This document shows positions 1 through 10,985 of a stretch of 64,000 bases of DNA, piece after piece; position 1 is the first letter of the stretch, and each line of letters opens with the position of its first letter. Below the pieces are notes generated by a model, which had not been told where the DNA came from, made no database searches, and worked only from the letters and a program-made list of their open reading frames with translations. The position numbers were made by a program, and so were the translations under genes. Origin of the DNA: Eonycteris spelaea (Eukaryota > Chordata > Mammalia > Chiroptera > Pteropodidae); contig PUFA01000116.1 of assembly GCA_003508835.1 (NCBI GenBank), positions 1,178,001-1,242,000 on the forward strand. Direction: 5' to 3'.

Positions 1-75
1 CACATGGCCGAGTGAGGGGTCAGAACAGGAACTTAACTCCAGGTCTTTTTACTCCAGCCAACGCTTTTTTCTGTT
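1..75 (-). repeat. MIR-like SINE fragment (window edge)
   Basis: The first bases resemble the reverse complement of the tRNA-related part of a MIR element, including a degenerate 'aactccaggtcttttt-actcca' segment that corresponds to the B-box region read backwards. The copy is cut by the window edge, so its ends cannot be defined. The call rests on resemblance only. Confidence 0.4.
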
Positions 76-1680
76 TACCATACGGCCTCAGTTCCAGGCA
101 GGGAAGGAAACGGGCTGCTTCAGTCGCCGCCTTGTATGTGAGGGCTTTTATCCTAGTTCAGCTACTGAATGTCGAGGACTATGCAGAAGTCACACTTCAT
201 GACCCCAGTGTGGCAAGGGGACGGATCAAGGATATAACTGGATATCAAATACAGAATCTAGCAAACAGGCACCACACCAGGGCCATAGAAAGTCCCCGGG
301 GTCTCACCTGCTTCATTTACGAATTGGTGGCCCACTGGGACTTGCTGGCAACAAGCTTTATGCCTGTACTCTCAGCCAGTGTGAGCAGAGGATTCCACTT
401 TCCTGAGTATAGTTCTGGGCATTAAGCTCTTGACTCGAGCTAGGTGACATACATCTTCAAGAACAGAAGGTCTTTAACCTTGAGTCGTTGACAATGCATG
501 ATCCATTCTGCCCCAACAGAGAATAGCAGGCTTATTGAAGTGGCCTTTTAATGAAGGGACTGGTGGGAGGGAGATGTTTCAATGTGTATGTCCTTTGAGC
601 TTTTGGAATTTTGTGCTATCTGATTTTATTACTGTACCAAAAAAAAAAATTAATGCAGTTACTTTTAAAAATGGCTCTTCACACTTTGATTGTTGTTACT
701 GTTCATACAGCTTTAATTTCAGGATTGTAACCCAAAGTTCTCAATAATTTATCAAGTCAATAAGCCTCTATTGTGTATCCACCACTGTAAAGCCATCAAA
801 CCAAGTACTGACCTCTCTCTAAGTACAATGCAGTTTGAAGTCTGGTCTCCATATTGGTACCATGAAGTGCTTGGTTAATTTAATAAAGAGTTTGGAAAAA
901 TATCTTTACCAGGATGTACAAGCATTAACTTCATACTTGAGTAGTGAGTTGGGGTCCCCAGACCTAAGTTAAGCCACCTCTCTTTTTTCTCCATGGTGAT
1001 ATCTGCCCACCAGAGTCACCTCTCAGAAGTTTCACCACGTTTAGTGTAGAGCCCAAGACAGATTGGAACTGAGCGGAAACTTCTCTTCTCCCTTCGACCC
1101 TGATGAAGTGCCAGGCAAGCATAACTGAAGAAAGCTCCCTTCCTGGGGCTCACTTGCTTCTGTCCCACTCTGGTGACAGTATCTTTCAGGGTGCTGAGTT
1201 TTAATGCAATAGCCTGACATTAGTGATGTTCACTAGACCAACACAACACTCCTGATTTGAACAAATGTCACTGAGACCCAGAGATCCCTCCTCTGTCTAG
1301 GCTCAGAAATGTTGAGACTGTTTGGTGTCAGTTTTCCTCCTCACCTGAGCCAAATCATCCTCCTAAACGTGCCTGGCCATGCTACTATTAATTTTAAAAA
1401 GCTTAGCTCCCCTGGCCCCACCTGCATAACAGTTTCCCAGTGACAGATGACCCCCATTTTCGTGGGCCAGGCTTGCTCCATGTCCTGAGGTTCGGGTCAG
1501 TCTTCCTCTGTTGACTTGCCTGGCTTGATTCTTTCTTGACCAATGAATGACCTAAGGCTCCTATCAAGTGAAAGTGCCTGTGACTTTTGCCTCTAGACTG
1601 ACGACTCTGCAGCTGGGAATCAGAAGGAGGGGTAAGGGTAAAAGGCGCCACCATTTCCATGGCTGAGAATGGGGGAGGTG
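76..1680. other. Non-coding DNA upstream of GBX1
   Basis: I see no exon here: the short open frames lack splice context and family resemblance. The base composition is more A/T-rich than the rest of the left flank. An AATAAA hexamer lies at 882-887 on the + strand. In human, ASB10 lies upstream of GBX1 in the same orientation, so this could mark the 3' end of such a gene, but no ASB10 coding sequence is visible and I do not claim it. Confidence 0.5.
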
Positions 1681-1684
1681 AGCA

Positions 1685-1860
1685 GAGTCATCGGCAATTA
1701 GCTGATAATTAGCGCTGCTGACCCTTGGGGCTCGTCAGCGCTCCTGGGGCCAGCCCCCAGCAATCAGCCAGGGCAGGTCGAGAGTGTCAGGCCGGGGAAT
1801 GAATAGGGCTCATCAGCAGCGCTGGAGCCGGGGAGCCAATCAGGGAAATTAATAGCAGAA
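1685..1860 (+). promoter_or_regulatory. Candidate GBX1 upstream regulatory block
   Basis: Two homeodomain-type cores (CAATTAG at 1695-1701 and ATAATTAGCG at 1705-1714) are followed by repeated AGCGCT motifs near 1711, 1737 and 1818, partly arranged as an inverted repeat around 1711-1742. A CCAAT box follows (AGCCAATCAGG, about 1834-1844), then an AATTAATAG core. The density of developmental transcription-factor cores about 1.2 kb before the GBX1 start suggests a conserved promoter-proximal element. Function is inferred; conservation could not be computed. Confidence 0.45.
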
Positions 1861-1915
1861 GAGAGGGAGAGAGAGAGCGCGCGAGGGAGACAGAGATAGA
1901 CAGACAGACAAGAGA
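1860..1915 (+). repeat. Purine-rich GA/GACA low-complexity tract
   Basis: A run of GA dinucleotides grades into GACA units (agacagacagacaaga). It is the start of a longer purine-rich stretch that continues with GGGAAGGA-type sequence to about 2110. It is simple sequence, not coding. Confidence 0.7.
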
Positions 1916-2639
1916 TACGCATACGGGCAAGAAATGGGGGGGGGAATAGAATGAGGCGCACTGGATAGGGAATGAGAAATAGGAATAATCAAATAGGGAT
2001 AGAAACGAGGGCAGGGAAGGGAAGAGAGGGAGGAAGGAAGGGATGGGAAGGATGGGAGGCATGGAGAGGATGGGAGAAAGATGGAGGGAAAAGGGTGAGA
2101 GGAATGGTGAGTACCTGGCATAGGCGGGCCCTCGAGGAAATTACCCGAGAGGCCAGAGCGAGGCACTGAGGGAGCCCGCGACTGAAGAGGCAATGAGGAT
2201 GGAAGGGAAGCGCCGTTGCCGAGAGAGACCAGGGGGGAGAGTGTGAATGGGGCTGGAAAGAAACGACCCAGAGGGAAAAGGGCCCCAAGACCCGTGGGCT
2301 CTGAGCCTCGGTGCCTGGCGCGGAGCGCGCCCCCTGCCGTCCCGGCCTCGCCTCCCGAGGGGGCTCCGAGGTCCTGTCCCGCCTGTGCTGCTCGGGGTCA
2401 GGGGAGGGGACGTCGGGGGCAAGGAGACACGCCGGGGGACCGGCTAGAGATCCGACAGGGGCCGCGGCCGGAGCTCGTGCCTCCCGCGTGCGTCCTCCTC
2501 GCGCCCGCTCGGCTCCAGCGCCCGTCCACGCCCGGGCCGAGTGGGCTCCGCGGGGGGGGGGGGCGGAGGAGGGGCACCGGCCCAGCAGCTGCAGCCGCCT
2601 TCTCCTCGGCCGCAAACTTTCACAAAGCGGCGTGTCCGG

Positions 2640-2668
2640 CCTCATCAATCTCCATTAATAATAGTTGG
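2640..2668 (+). promoter_or_regulatory. AT-rich homeodomain/PBX-type site in CpG island
   Basis: Inside an otherwise extremely GC-rich island sits CTCATCAATCTCCATTAATAATAG (2641-2664, read in two parts): a PBX/HOX-like ATCAATC followed by an ATTAAT core. An A/T-only core surviving in such a context is a typical mark of a constrained binding site. It lies about 370 bp before the GBX1 start codon and could mediate auto- or cross-regulation by homeodomain proteins. This is inference. Confidence 0.4.
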
Positions 2669-3031
2669 TTGGGCCGCGGGGGGCGGGCGGGGGTCCCGGG
2701 CCGGCCTGCAGGGCCGCCGGGAGCGGGCTCTGCGCAGGGAGCGAGAGCCGGGCGCGGTGGTGGCGGGAGGAGGGAGGAAGTGAAGCGTAATTTGAGGAAG
2801 ATGGATGAGTCCGGAGGGCGACACCCCCAGCCCGCCCGCCCGCCCCCTCCCTCCTTATGAGAGAGACGGAGCGCGGCGCCAGAGCCACACTGCGCCGAGC
2901 CCGCGCCCCGCGCCACCTCGGCCCGCGAGCCAGGGAGCGAGCCCTGCGTGTCCGCGCGGGGCGCCCGAGCCGCGGGGCCCACGGCGGCGCCCGGAGGGCA
3001 GCGTCCCGGGGCGGCCGCAGCTCCGGGCACG

Positions 3032-3555
3032 ATGCAGAGAGCCGGAGGCGGCGGCGCCCCCGGGGCAGCGGCGGGGGGGGGGGGGCCCGGGCACTGCCTT
3101 CTCCATCGACTCTCTGATCGGGCCGCCGCCGCCGCGCTCCGGCCACTTGCTCTACACCGGCTACCCGATGTTCATGCCCTACCGGCCGCTCGTGCTGCCG
3201 CAGGCGCTGGCCCCCGCGCCGCTGCCCGCGGGCCTCCCGCCGCTCGCGCCGCTGGCCTCCTTCGCCGGCCGCCTCACCAACACCTTCTGCGCGGGGCTGG
3301 GCCAGGCCGTGCCCTCGATGGTGGCGCTGACCACCGCACTGCCCAGCTTCGCGGAGCCTCCCGACGCCTTCTACGGGCCCCCGGAGCTTGCTGCTTCCGC
3401 CGCCGCCACTGCCGCCCGAAACAACCCAGAGCCGGGCGGCCGGCGCCCGGAGGGCGGGCTGGAAGCCGACGAGCTGCTGCCCGCCCGGGAGAAAGTGGCG
3501 GAGCCCCCGCCGCCGCCGCCTGCGCACTTCTCAGAGACTTTCCCAAGTCTGCCGG
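3032..3555 (+). CDS. GBX1: GBX1 coding exon 1 (frame broken by one extra base)
   Basis: This is the first coding exon of the GBX1 transcription factor, a nuclear homeodomain protein active in hindbrain and spinal cord and in ventral forebrain cholinergic neurons (family knowledge). The ATG at 3032 opens with MQRAGGG, the expected GBX1 start. The conserved N-terminal block then follows in another frame: FSIDSLIGPPPP, an octapeptide-like engrailed-homology motif used by Groucho/TLE binders, then the proline/alanine-rich stretch and NNPEPGGRRPEGG. The frame change falls in a run of 13 G at 3073-3085. One base fewer restores a single frame of 174 codons plus one base. The exon ends at a GTAAGT donor (3556-3557). 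Everything after the G run is intact, so I read this as a homopolymer error. With exon 2 the protein would be about 357 residues, close to the usual 363. Confidence 0.93.
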
Positions 3556-5700
3556 GTAAGTGCCGGGGCCGACCCGGGCGCGGGCGGGAGGCTCGGTCCC
3601 TGGAACTCCCGGACAGCAGCCTGCTCGGAATCTCGGGACCTGCCCAGAGTCCCGGAATCCCAGACCCCCGGATGGCAGGTTCTGCGGAGCCACCTCCGAT
3701 GCCGTTCCAAACGCGGCGCCTCGAGCTCCCAGAACCGCGCCCTGCTCTCCAGAGCGCTCCGAGGCTCGCCAAAGACTTCCCCGTGCCCCCCTCCAAAATA
3801 CCGCCTCCCCTCCCAGCGGGCTAGCCCTCAAGGCCCGGCCCTCTCCCGGTTCTTTCCAGAATCCCTTTATTTTTCTCATCTTCTGGGAATAGAGAAGCTG
3901 CAAGTGTGGGATTCCTGGGGACAGCAGCGGGACCTCAGGGTTGAGGGTACATTGGGGCAACTGTCAATTCAGTAAGTGAGGGCACCTTCTGGCTTCTGAG
4001 AAGGTTGTACCGACCCCAGATGGGCCCTGTTAATGCAGGGGGCAAAGGGAGGGTCTTAAAACGGTGGTGACCACGTTGGTGGCCTGTCTTGTCTTAGTAA
4101 TAGAGGTCACTTCTGAATTGGCAGATTTAGAGCTAAACCTTAAAGAACTGAGTAGCGGCCTAAGGAAACGGGAGCTAGCAGGGGGCCCGGCACCTGCTGG
4201 TCGCAGGCTGGCTGGGAGGCCAAGAGAGGAGCTCAAGACTGGGCTGGGGTGGGTGTGGCCCGAAGGCCTGCAGTCAAGAATTCAGCTAAGATTCTGGAAC
4301 CAGTGAGATTCAGCTGAGAGCTAAGGCAGGACCCCTGGATCCTCCATGGGAGGGTGCCCTTTGGGTAGAGGCAGGGTACATTAAACCGAACCCTGCTCAG
4401 AAGCAATCTACTCGGAGCCCTCCTGGCTTCCCTTTTTATTGGTCCTTAACTCCTGGAAGGCAGAAAAGCTTTTCCCTATCCAGGGGCAGATCCAGGTGTG
4501 CTGACATCCAAAGCTTATACAATTTGGTGGGCCTGATTTAAAGAAAAGAGGGGCCGCATGCAAGTGTGGGGTTCCTGAAGCTTAAACTTTTTTAGCATTG
4601 GGATGGATCTTTTTCTGCTTAATTGTTCATTGCATCCAGCTTAGCAGGTGGAAGTGACCCCAGGAGACCTGGGGACTGACTCTAGTGGAAACAAGGAGGA
4701 GAGCTAGTAGTCTTTTTGTCCTTTGCCAGGAGAAGGCAATTCCTGATGATAGGTTTCTGGGCCTTTCCTTGAAATTGACCAAAGGGCTAGCACTCTTCCA
4801 GACCCCAGGGACTCTTACAGAGCCTGTCTTCCTCTCCTATTCCCCTTTAGTTTCATGCATTTGGGCTTTGGGTAGGTATTCAGCTATTGGTTTTTTTGTT
4901 TGTTTTATTTTATTTTATTTTTATTTTTTTACCTGGTTGGACCAGGAAGATCCAGTACCGAAGTGTGAGCAGCATCTCCTAAGGAGGATCAAAAGGAAAT
5001 GATAGAGCAGCAACTGGAAGGTGGGAGGAAGTGTCCACAAGATAAAAGGGCCCCGGGTGGGGGGAAGGGGCAAGCAGCCGGCAGGATGATTGGAAGAAGA
5101 AAGGATCAGAAGGATTTTTGGAATAGGATAGTCCTAAGGCAGAAAAGAGCATAAAGTAGGCCATCAGAGGGATGGCTTTGGTGGTCATAGAGCTGGAAGG
5201 AGAACCAGGCACACCTGAGGAAGAGGTGAGCTGAATGGGAGGACAGAGGAAGATGTCCCAGTGGAGGGGAACCGAAGGGGAAATAAGCCTAAACCATGGA
5301 AAAACTAGCAACTTGTCCTATTCCTTCAGGTTCCCCCGTTCTAATTTTAACCCATTTGTAAAATGGGGGCTCTTTTCTGAAGCAGATAGAATATTGGCTG
5401 TAAAACCAGACATTGAGAGAGAAAGGAATAAATAAGCAGAGGAAAAGAACAGAAGAGAAATACTGAGGAAAGGAAAATAAAGGAAAGGATCAACAAATGA
5501 GCTGTGTACCCAGGTTATCCAAAGAGAGACCGTGAGAAAGGAAAGAGCTATCTATTGGAAGAGATGCATACAAGGGATTTTTAGCCTAAGCTCGATGAAA
5601 AGCGAACAGTATCTCTGGATCAGACATACATGTGCATGTGTGAAGGAGTTCTGTCCGGAGGGGGCTGGGAGGGAGCTAAACAAATATACTAGTAGGAAAT
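3556..5700 (+). other. GBX1: GBX1 intron, proximal part
   Basis: The intron starts at GTAAGTGCC. CpG-rich sequence fades after about 3850. From about 4890 there is a short TTTTA-rich tract. No exon, RNA gene or clear repeat was recognised in this stretch. Confidence 0.6.
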
Positions 5701-6829
5701 GGAAAAGTTTCAACACTCGGAGTGATTTTTTAAAAAGGTTTTTCATTACTGGGAGTGATGGGAATTTATATATGTAGAATGATGAAGGAAAGGTCATCTG
5801 AGGAAATTCTTGGAAGCAAAAAAAAAAAAAGAATACTTGGAGTAAAGACAAGGAATTTCTTTGCTAAGAATGATGGGAAGGAGGCCCTACAGAGGACAAA
5901 CTGTGAGAGGTGCTGGAGTGAAGGTAATCGTTTGTATTGGGGAAGGCTACACATAAGGAGTTCATAGTGGAGCTTCTGGTACAGAGCAGTGAAGAGAGAT
6001 TTCAGAAGAAACATTTCAAGAGAATTAGGAATGAGAGATCTTATCTGTGACTGCTCCTTATCGTGCTCAGTACAAACTCCCCCAACTCTTCCTCACCATG
6101 CCATTCACGTCCACCTTCCCCCCCTTGATTCCCCCCCCCCCAAAGTAGTTAAAAGAAAAGGAAATTCCCAAAATGTTGGACATAAAGTCATAAAATCAGT
6201 TTGGGGAGTGATGACTCATGGCCTATGCTGGAAATGGTGAGAAAATGAGTACTTCGTTTTGAAAATCGTATTAGAATATTTGGCGTGAAATAAGAGAGTT
6301 TTTTGCTCAAATAATGGGATGAAAACCTCAGTGTTGGAAGAAAGAATGCTATCTTTAAAATGGCAGGAGGAATCGCGGTTCTAGTATGAATGGGTGACAT
6401 TGGTCTGAGATTCTTTACACTTGCTTAGTGTTTTACAGCTATTAGCCCCTTTAAATGAAATTATAGTGAAGATAGGCCAATTTGTAGAATGACGAGTGAA
6501 GTTCTTTTGCTTGGGAATTATAAGGACTATTTTTAAAAATTTTGCGGAGAGTTAAGACAGATGCCACCCTACTAGAACTGATGAAGAAGAAAACAGAACT
6601 TTATTCTGATTTGATTGCAGGGGTAGAAGCTATGTGAGTAGGCACAAAGAAATACTATGTACAGAAATAACGGGGTAGAGAAGGTGTTGAGAGTGGTAGA
6701 TTGAGAATAATTCTAGGTTTGGAGTAGGGGCAGTAAGTGTAATTGGGAAAGGTGTCTCAGGAAAGAAGCGATAAAAGAATTTCGAATTAGAGAAGAGTTA
6801 AAAGTATGAATCAACAGAAAATCCCAGAG

Positions 6830-7140
6830 TAGTGCTGTCTAGCAAGCCATTTATTTAATTAAAAGTTTTTAATAGCCATATTGAAAGGTAAAAAGAAATA
6901 GGTGAAATTATTTTATTTAACCCAACATGTCCAAAATATCATTCTAGCAGTAATCCATATAAAAATGTTTAATGAAATGTTTTATATTCTCTTTTCATAC
7001 CAAGTCTTTGAAATTCAGTGTGTATGTCACACTTCCAGCACAACTCAGTTCAGACTAGCCATCTCTGAGGTGTTCATTAGCCTAATGTGGCCAGTGGTGA
7101 CCACGTGCAACATAACAGATCTAGAGAGTTGTAAGACCAG
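6830..7140 (+). mobile_element. hAT-Charlie-type DNA transposon fossil, copy 1
   Basis: It starts with AGTGCTGTCTAGCAAGCC, a degraded form of the CAGTGCTGTCCAATA terminal repeat of a common mammalian non-autonomous hAT family. The interior matches the remembered body: TTTTTAATAGCCATATTGAAAG, then AAAAGAAATAGGTGAAATT, then AACCCAACATGTCCAAAATA (each part read separately). It closes with the tail phrase ATGTGGCCAGTGGTGACCA. A second copy in reverse orientation is at about 60925-61215. The exact subfamily was not assigned. Confidence 0.65.
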
Positions 7141-8103
7141 AGTCTTGTGAAAGTGATGGGGGGAAAGGAGCTTTGAATCGGGGCGGACGGCGAAATCCTC
7201 AGTGTCGGGAATAATGGAGAGAGGAGGCGGCAAGCTCTGAATGTTAGGGGAAAAGAGAATTCTGCCTTCGGTGGGGTGTGCAGAGATGGTCTTGTGTGTG
7301 AAGGTGCGTGTGAGCTCTGAGAGTGATGGAAGCTCCCTTGATGTGGTGCAGATACACCTCACACAGACGGAGGGAGGAGAGGATGCTGTGTGCTGGGGGA
7401 GTGATGAACAGCGCGGTCTGTGTGGAGAAACGCAGGAGAGAACTTTAAATGGGGGGTGTCTCGCGCCGTGACTCCTTCAGGGAGGAAAGGGCTGGCTCGC
7501 CTGAGCACAGATGTTTAGGAAGCGAGGGATGATAGATCGCTCCATATGTAATTGTTGCGTGATAAAAATGTAGTGAAGGATCGATGTGAAAGATCAGGCC
7601 GGTTGAGTATGGTGAAGGAAAGAAAGCATCTGTAGTTGAGACGATATGAAGAAGAGAATACGGTGGGACACACCGGAGAGAAGGCGGTGTACTGGACAGC
7701 ATTTTAAAAAACAAAAAGATTTGCCATTTTCTGAACAGAGATTGGCGATGGTCGTGAAAATCATGCCAGAGGACCAGGGAAAGGTCCTAGGAGCATGTTT
7801 GCGTGCTGACTGCTGTAAGCTAAGCATCAGACTGGAGCCAGAGACCATTTTAGATGACCGTTGGTTAATTTCCGAATAGGTATCTATTCTGACTGTCAAG
7901 ATATATTTACTTATGAGAGAAAAACAGGAAACGATGATGTGATGTGGAATCAGAGATTTCCGTTGTTGGAAACAGGAGATTTTTCTTGAAAGTGATGGAG
8001 ACCCAGAGTTTATTTTGCTAACAGTTTTGAGGAAGAGCATACAGTGAGAGTGATTGCTCCACTGACTTTTGTAAAAGGTAGATCTTGCATTAACTTAACG
8101 TGA

Positions 8104-8340
8104 GTGAAGCAACATTTATTTAGGAGTCAGGATACCGGGGTTCAGGTCTCAGCTTTAGGGTTCAGGTCACTCCTTGGCTGTGCAACTGTGGCAAGTCACT
8201 TATTTCAATTCAGGGAACATTTATTGTGTGTCTCTCGTGGGTTCAGTATGTTCAAAACACTATGGGAGATTCAAAGTCTTGTAACTTCTCTAGGCTTCAG
8301 TTTCCCCATTGGCAACATAAAAGTTTTGGTTCAGATCATT
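8104..8340 (+). repeat. MIR SINE
   Basis: The order of MIR landmarks is visible on the + strand: GAGTCAGGATACCGGGGTTCAGG (B-box region), CTGTGCAACTGTGGCAAGTCAC, and CTTCAGTTTCCCCATTGGCA. The copy is diverged, with an internal insertion around 8200-8260. Confidence 0.65.
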
Positions 8341-8835
8341 TTGAACGTTCTTTTCAATTCCATTGAATACAAGCTTATTTTTATAGCCTCCGTGATTAAA
8401 GTAGGGTTTTTAATATGGACTCCACACACCTCTTGTGAAGGGGTCTGTTAACTATGGGTAGGGGGAAACTACATCTTTATTAACTACTTACTAAAATTTG
8501 GCACTTCCTATAATTATAAATGTAGGCGCTGAAACTGCTGTGGTTTCTGATTACCTGAGATTTTTGTCACTAATAGAAATCACAGATATTTTCATATAAA
8601 TTTCCAGTCTCTAGTGGCATAAAGCATCTTTTTGCTTAATGAATTAATAAAGAAACATAATTATATCACAAATTCATTTTTAATATTTGATACCTATATT
8701 TTTATACAATTGGCTTCGAATGTCATCCTATGTGTTTTAAGTAAAACACCAAAGAGCGTTATTCCAAGAAGGGGTTTATAGGCTTTTCAGATTGCCAAGG
8801 AGTTCATGGCACCAAAAAGGTTAAAGTCCCGTGGT

Positions 8836-8859
8836 TGAGAGAGAGAGAGAGAGAGAGAA
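8836..8859 (+). repeat. (GA)n microsatellite
   Basis: About eleven uninterrupted GA units, ending in GAAAGATC. Simple sequence within the GBX1 intron. Confidence 0.9.
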
Positions 8860-9338
8860 AGATCTCAGAAATGACAAGAGGCAAATTGTATTAGGAGGAT
8901 TGGACTGGAATTCTGAGATGCCTTTTACCGTAGTGAAGGTGACACCGGGTGGCGGGGTGGAGGAGTCTCCGCGGTGGCATGTGTAAATATGGAGATACGT
9001 ATTCTAAATGATTAGGATTGTGCCAGAATCACGGCTGTGAACAGTCTACAGCGGGAATAACGGGAGAGGCAGCAGCTGGAAGAGTGGGGGGAAGTGTTTA
9101 ACTGGAAAGAAGGAAGAACACTCTAGGAGCAGCGCTTCGCCCCGAGAGTGAAGTTACCCTGGGAAGCGACAGGCAGGAACTTCGCCTTGGAAGTGACGGG
9201 GAGAGAGGGGTCTCTGCGGTGAAACTGGCTGGGAATTAGGACATGGAAAGCAGAGGAGGAATGCGGGAGATGTATAGAAGGGGAGACACTGGAATAGGGA
9301 TGACGATAAGAAGGAGGGTTTGGGGAGACCACGGAGAG

Positions 9339-9464
9339 CAGGGGTCCCGACCCCCCAGCCGTGGACCGGTACCGGTCCTTGGCCTGTTAGGAACCGGGCC
9401 GCATAGCAGGAGGCGGTGGAGCGAGCCAGCCGGTCCCTGGTGCCGAAAGGGTTGGGGACCGCTG
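9339..9464. mobile_element. Short hAT-like MITE with terminal inverted repeats
   Basis: Ends are CAGGGGTCCCGACC (left) and, read from the other side, CAGCGGTCCCCAACC (right), a good inverted-repeat pair. The interior carries the characteristic CCGTGGACCGGTACCGGTCC and GGAACCGGGCCGC phrases of a widespread mammalian hAT-type non-autonomous element. At 126 bp it is an internally deleted copy. No clear 8-bp target duplication is left (acggagag versus atctagga), as expected for an old insertion. Confidence 0.7.
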
Positions 9465-9479
9465 ATCTAGGAATGGGAG

Positions 9480-10260
9480 GGGCCCCCTGCTGGGGTCGGG
9501 GGTGGGAACCCGTGGAAAGGGGGGGCGCCGTGAAGCTGCTGGTGCCCCCGCAGCAGCCAGGGTGGGGACGGGAGAGGCCTGGACTGGAGTGATGGGGAGG
9601 CTGGGCTGTCTCAGGGGGCGTGTGGTCACGCTGGGAGGGAGGCATCAGCCTCGAGTAGTGTGCGAGCAGTACCGAGCAGTACGAGCAGTACCGAGCAGTA
9701 CCGAGCAGTACCGAGGCGCTCACTGGGAGGAAGAGAGGGAGGGAGAAGAGATGCTTGACTCTGGTGCGAGGAAGAGCGCCTGCTCAGGTGGAATTAAGCC
9801 GTAGTCGGCAGAGCCCACGCCGTCCTGCAGGTGGCCACGAAGCAGTGTCCTCGCTCCCTTCCCCTCGTGGGAGAGAAAGGAACAATCCGAAGATGCGTGT
9901 TCGAAGCAGGGGACTCAGGGCGAGGACCAGGCCGCGAGGGACAAGCACTGTGAGGACTGCGGACGGGAGACACAGGACGCCGCGGACTGGGGTCACGGGA
10001 GGTGGCGCTCGCGACGGAACTCTGGAGGGAGCGGCACTGTCATAGAAGGAATGGCCGAGGATGCGCGGCCCGGGGGGCGGCGGGAGAAGTGACGGGGGTG
10101 GTGACGGGGTGGCCAGAGAGCGGGCGTAGGAAGCGCTCTGTGCGGGACCGGGGCGACTCCGTGCGTCACGCAGAGAGGCCAGAGCGCGCGGCTGAGCGGC
10201 CTGGGCCGAGCCGCACCTCTCTGTGTCTCACCTGCCTCCTCGGGACAATCAGGGGCTTGA
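9480..10260. promoter_or_regulatory. Intronic GC/CpG-rich segment
   Basis: A G+C-rich stretch with frequent CpG inside an otherwise less GC-rich intron. Much of it is purine-rich GGAGG/GACGG sequence that belongs to the degenerate motif field. It could be an orphan CpG island, but no promoter element or exon was recognised. Confidence 0.35.
9662..9714 (+). repeat. Decamer tandem repeat CGAGCAGTAC
   Basis: Five consecutive units of a 10-bp word (CGAGCAGTAC), one of them shortened to nine bases, followed by CGAGGCG. The copies are almost identical, so the array is young or recently homogenised and probably length-polymorphic. Confidence 0.85.
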
Positions 10261-10769
10261 GTCAGGTGCTCCGCAAGGTTGTGTCCAGCTCTACGATTCT
10301 GTTTTTCTCTGTAAGGATACCTTTATTAATGAATTGTTTCTTTATTTCTTTTTTTTTTAAAAGGGGGCTTCCCGAGCACAGGGATTGGGGGAAATCCTGT
10401 CCTTTCAGTGCCGAGGTGTTGTGGTAGCTGTTGAGGAAGAGGCAGGCTGGGGTAGGTACGTGCGAGGCGAGATCAGGGCTGGGCTTTTGGATAGAAGAGG
10501 CTTTGTCGTCGGGGTTCGGAGCGCTGTTACCTGAACTATGGCTGTGTGCGGCCCTCAGTAAGTGACAGAAACATTTGCCAAAGGCGGAAGGAGATCTTGC
10601 CCAGGACAAGAGGTTGGGGGTCACTTGTGGCGGACTTCGCCCGGTGAGGAAGGAAGCAGTGCCTCTCAGGGAGTGAGGAAAAGGAAGTCGTGCTATGGAA
10701 CCAGTGCCTGGCCTTCTATGTGATTTCTCCAACTGATACGATGTTGATGACAGGGTGACATTAGAATTC

Positions 10770-10985
10770 AGTCTCTGTCTTCCTTCGGTGCTTACAGAGA
10801 GACGTGGCAGGGCACAGAGGAACGAGCACGGGCTTGGGGTACAGATCGCGGGGCCACCTTTTCTTTGTGACTTACAGAGAGATCCTAACCTCTCGGTCTC
10901 AGTTTCCTCGCCAGAAGAACAAGGGCAGCGATACTTACAGCTAAGGATTAGACAAGAAGGTATTTGCCCAGCGTCCTAAAAGAAC
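10770..10985 (+). repeat. MIR SINE
   Basis: MIR landmarks appear in order: AACGAGCACGGGCTTGGGG, TTTGTGACTTACAGAGAGATCC, CTAACCTCTCGGTCTCAGTTTC, and GGATTAGACAAG. This is a diverged, nearly full-length copy in the GBX1 intron. Confidence 0.65.

Larger units (their letters stand above)
2230..3620 (+). promoter_or_regulatory. GBX1: CpG island spanning GBX1 promoter and exon 1
   Basis: From about 2230 the sequence becomes very G+C-rich with frequent CpG, through the 5' UTR and first coding exon and into the start of the intron, as is usual for developmental homeobox genes. No convincing TATA box is visible, so a dispersed CpG-island promoter is likely. The transcription start cannot be placed from sequence alone. 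G-only tracts near 2550-2561 and 3073-3085 are the least trustworthy bases. Confidence 0.75.

Noticed and set aside
1..900. 3' end of an ASB10-like gene upstream of GBX1
   Set aside because: Expected from human gene order and an AATAAA at 882-887, but no ankyrin or SOCS-box coding sequence is visible.
2805..3824. 339-codon open frame as an intronless GBX1 variant
   Set aside because: It runs through the GTAAGT donor into the intron and its start lies in the 5' region; only the middle is GBX1 exon 1.
9662..9714. CRISPR-like array
   Set aside because: Contiguous 10-bp tandem units without spacers in a mammalian intron.
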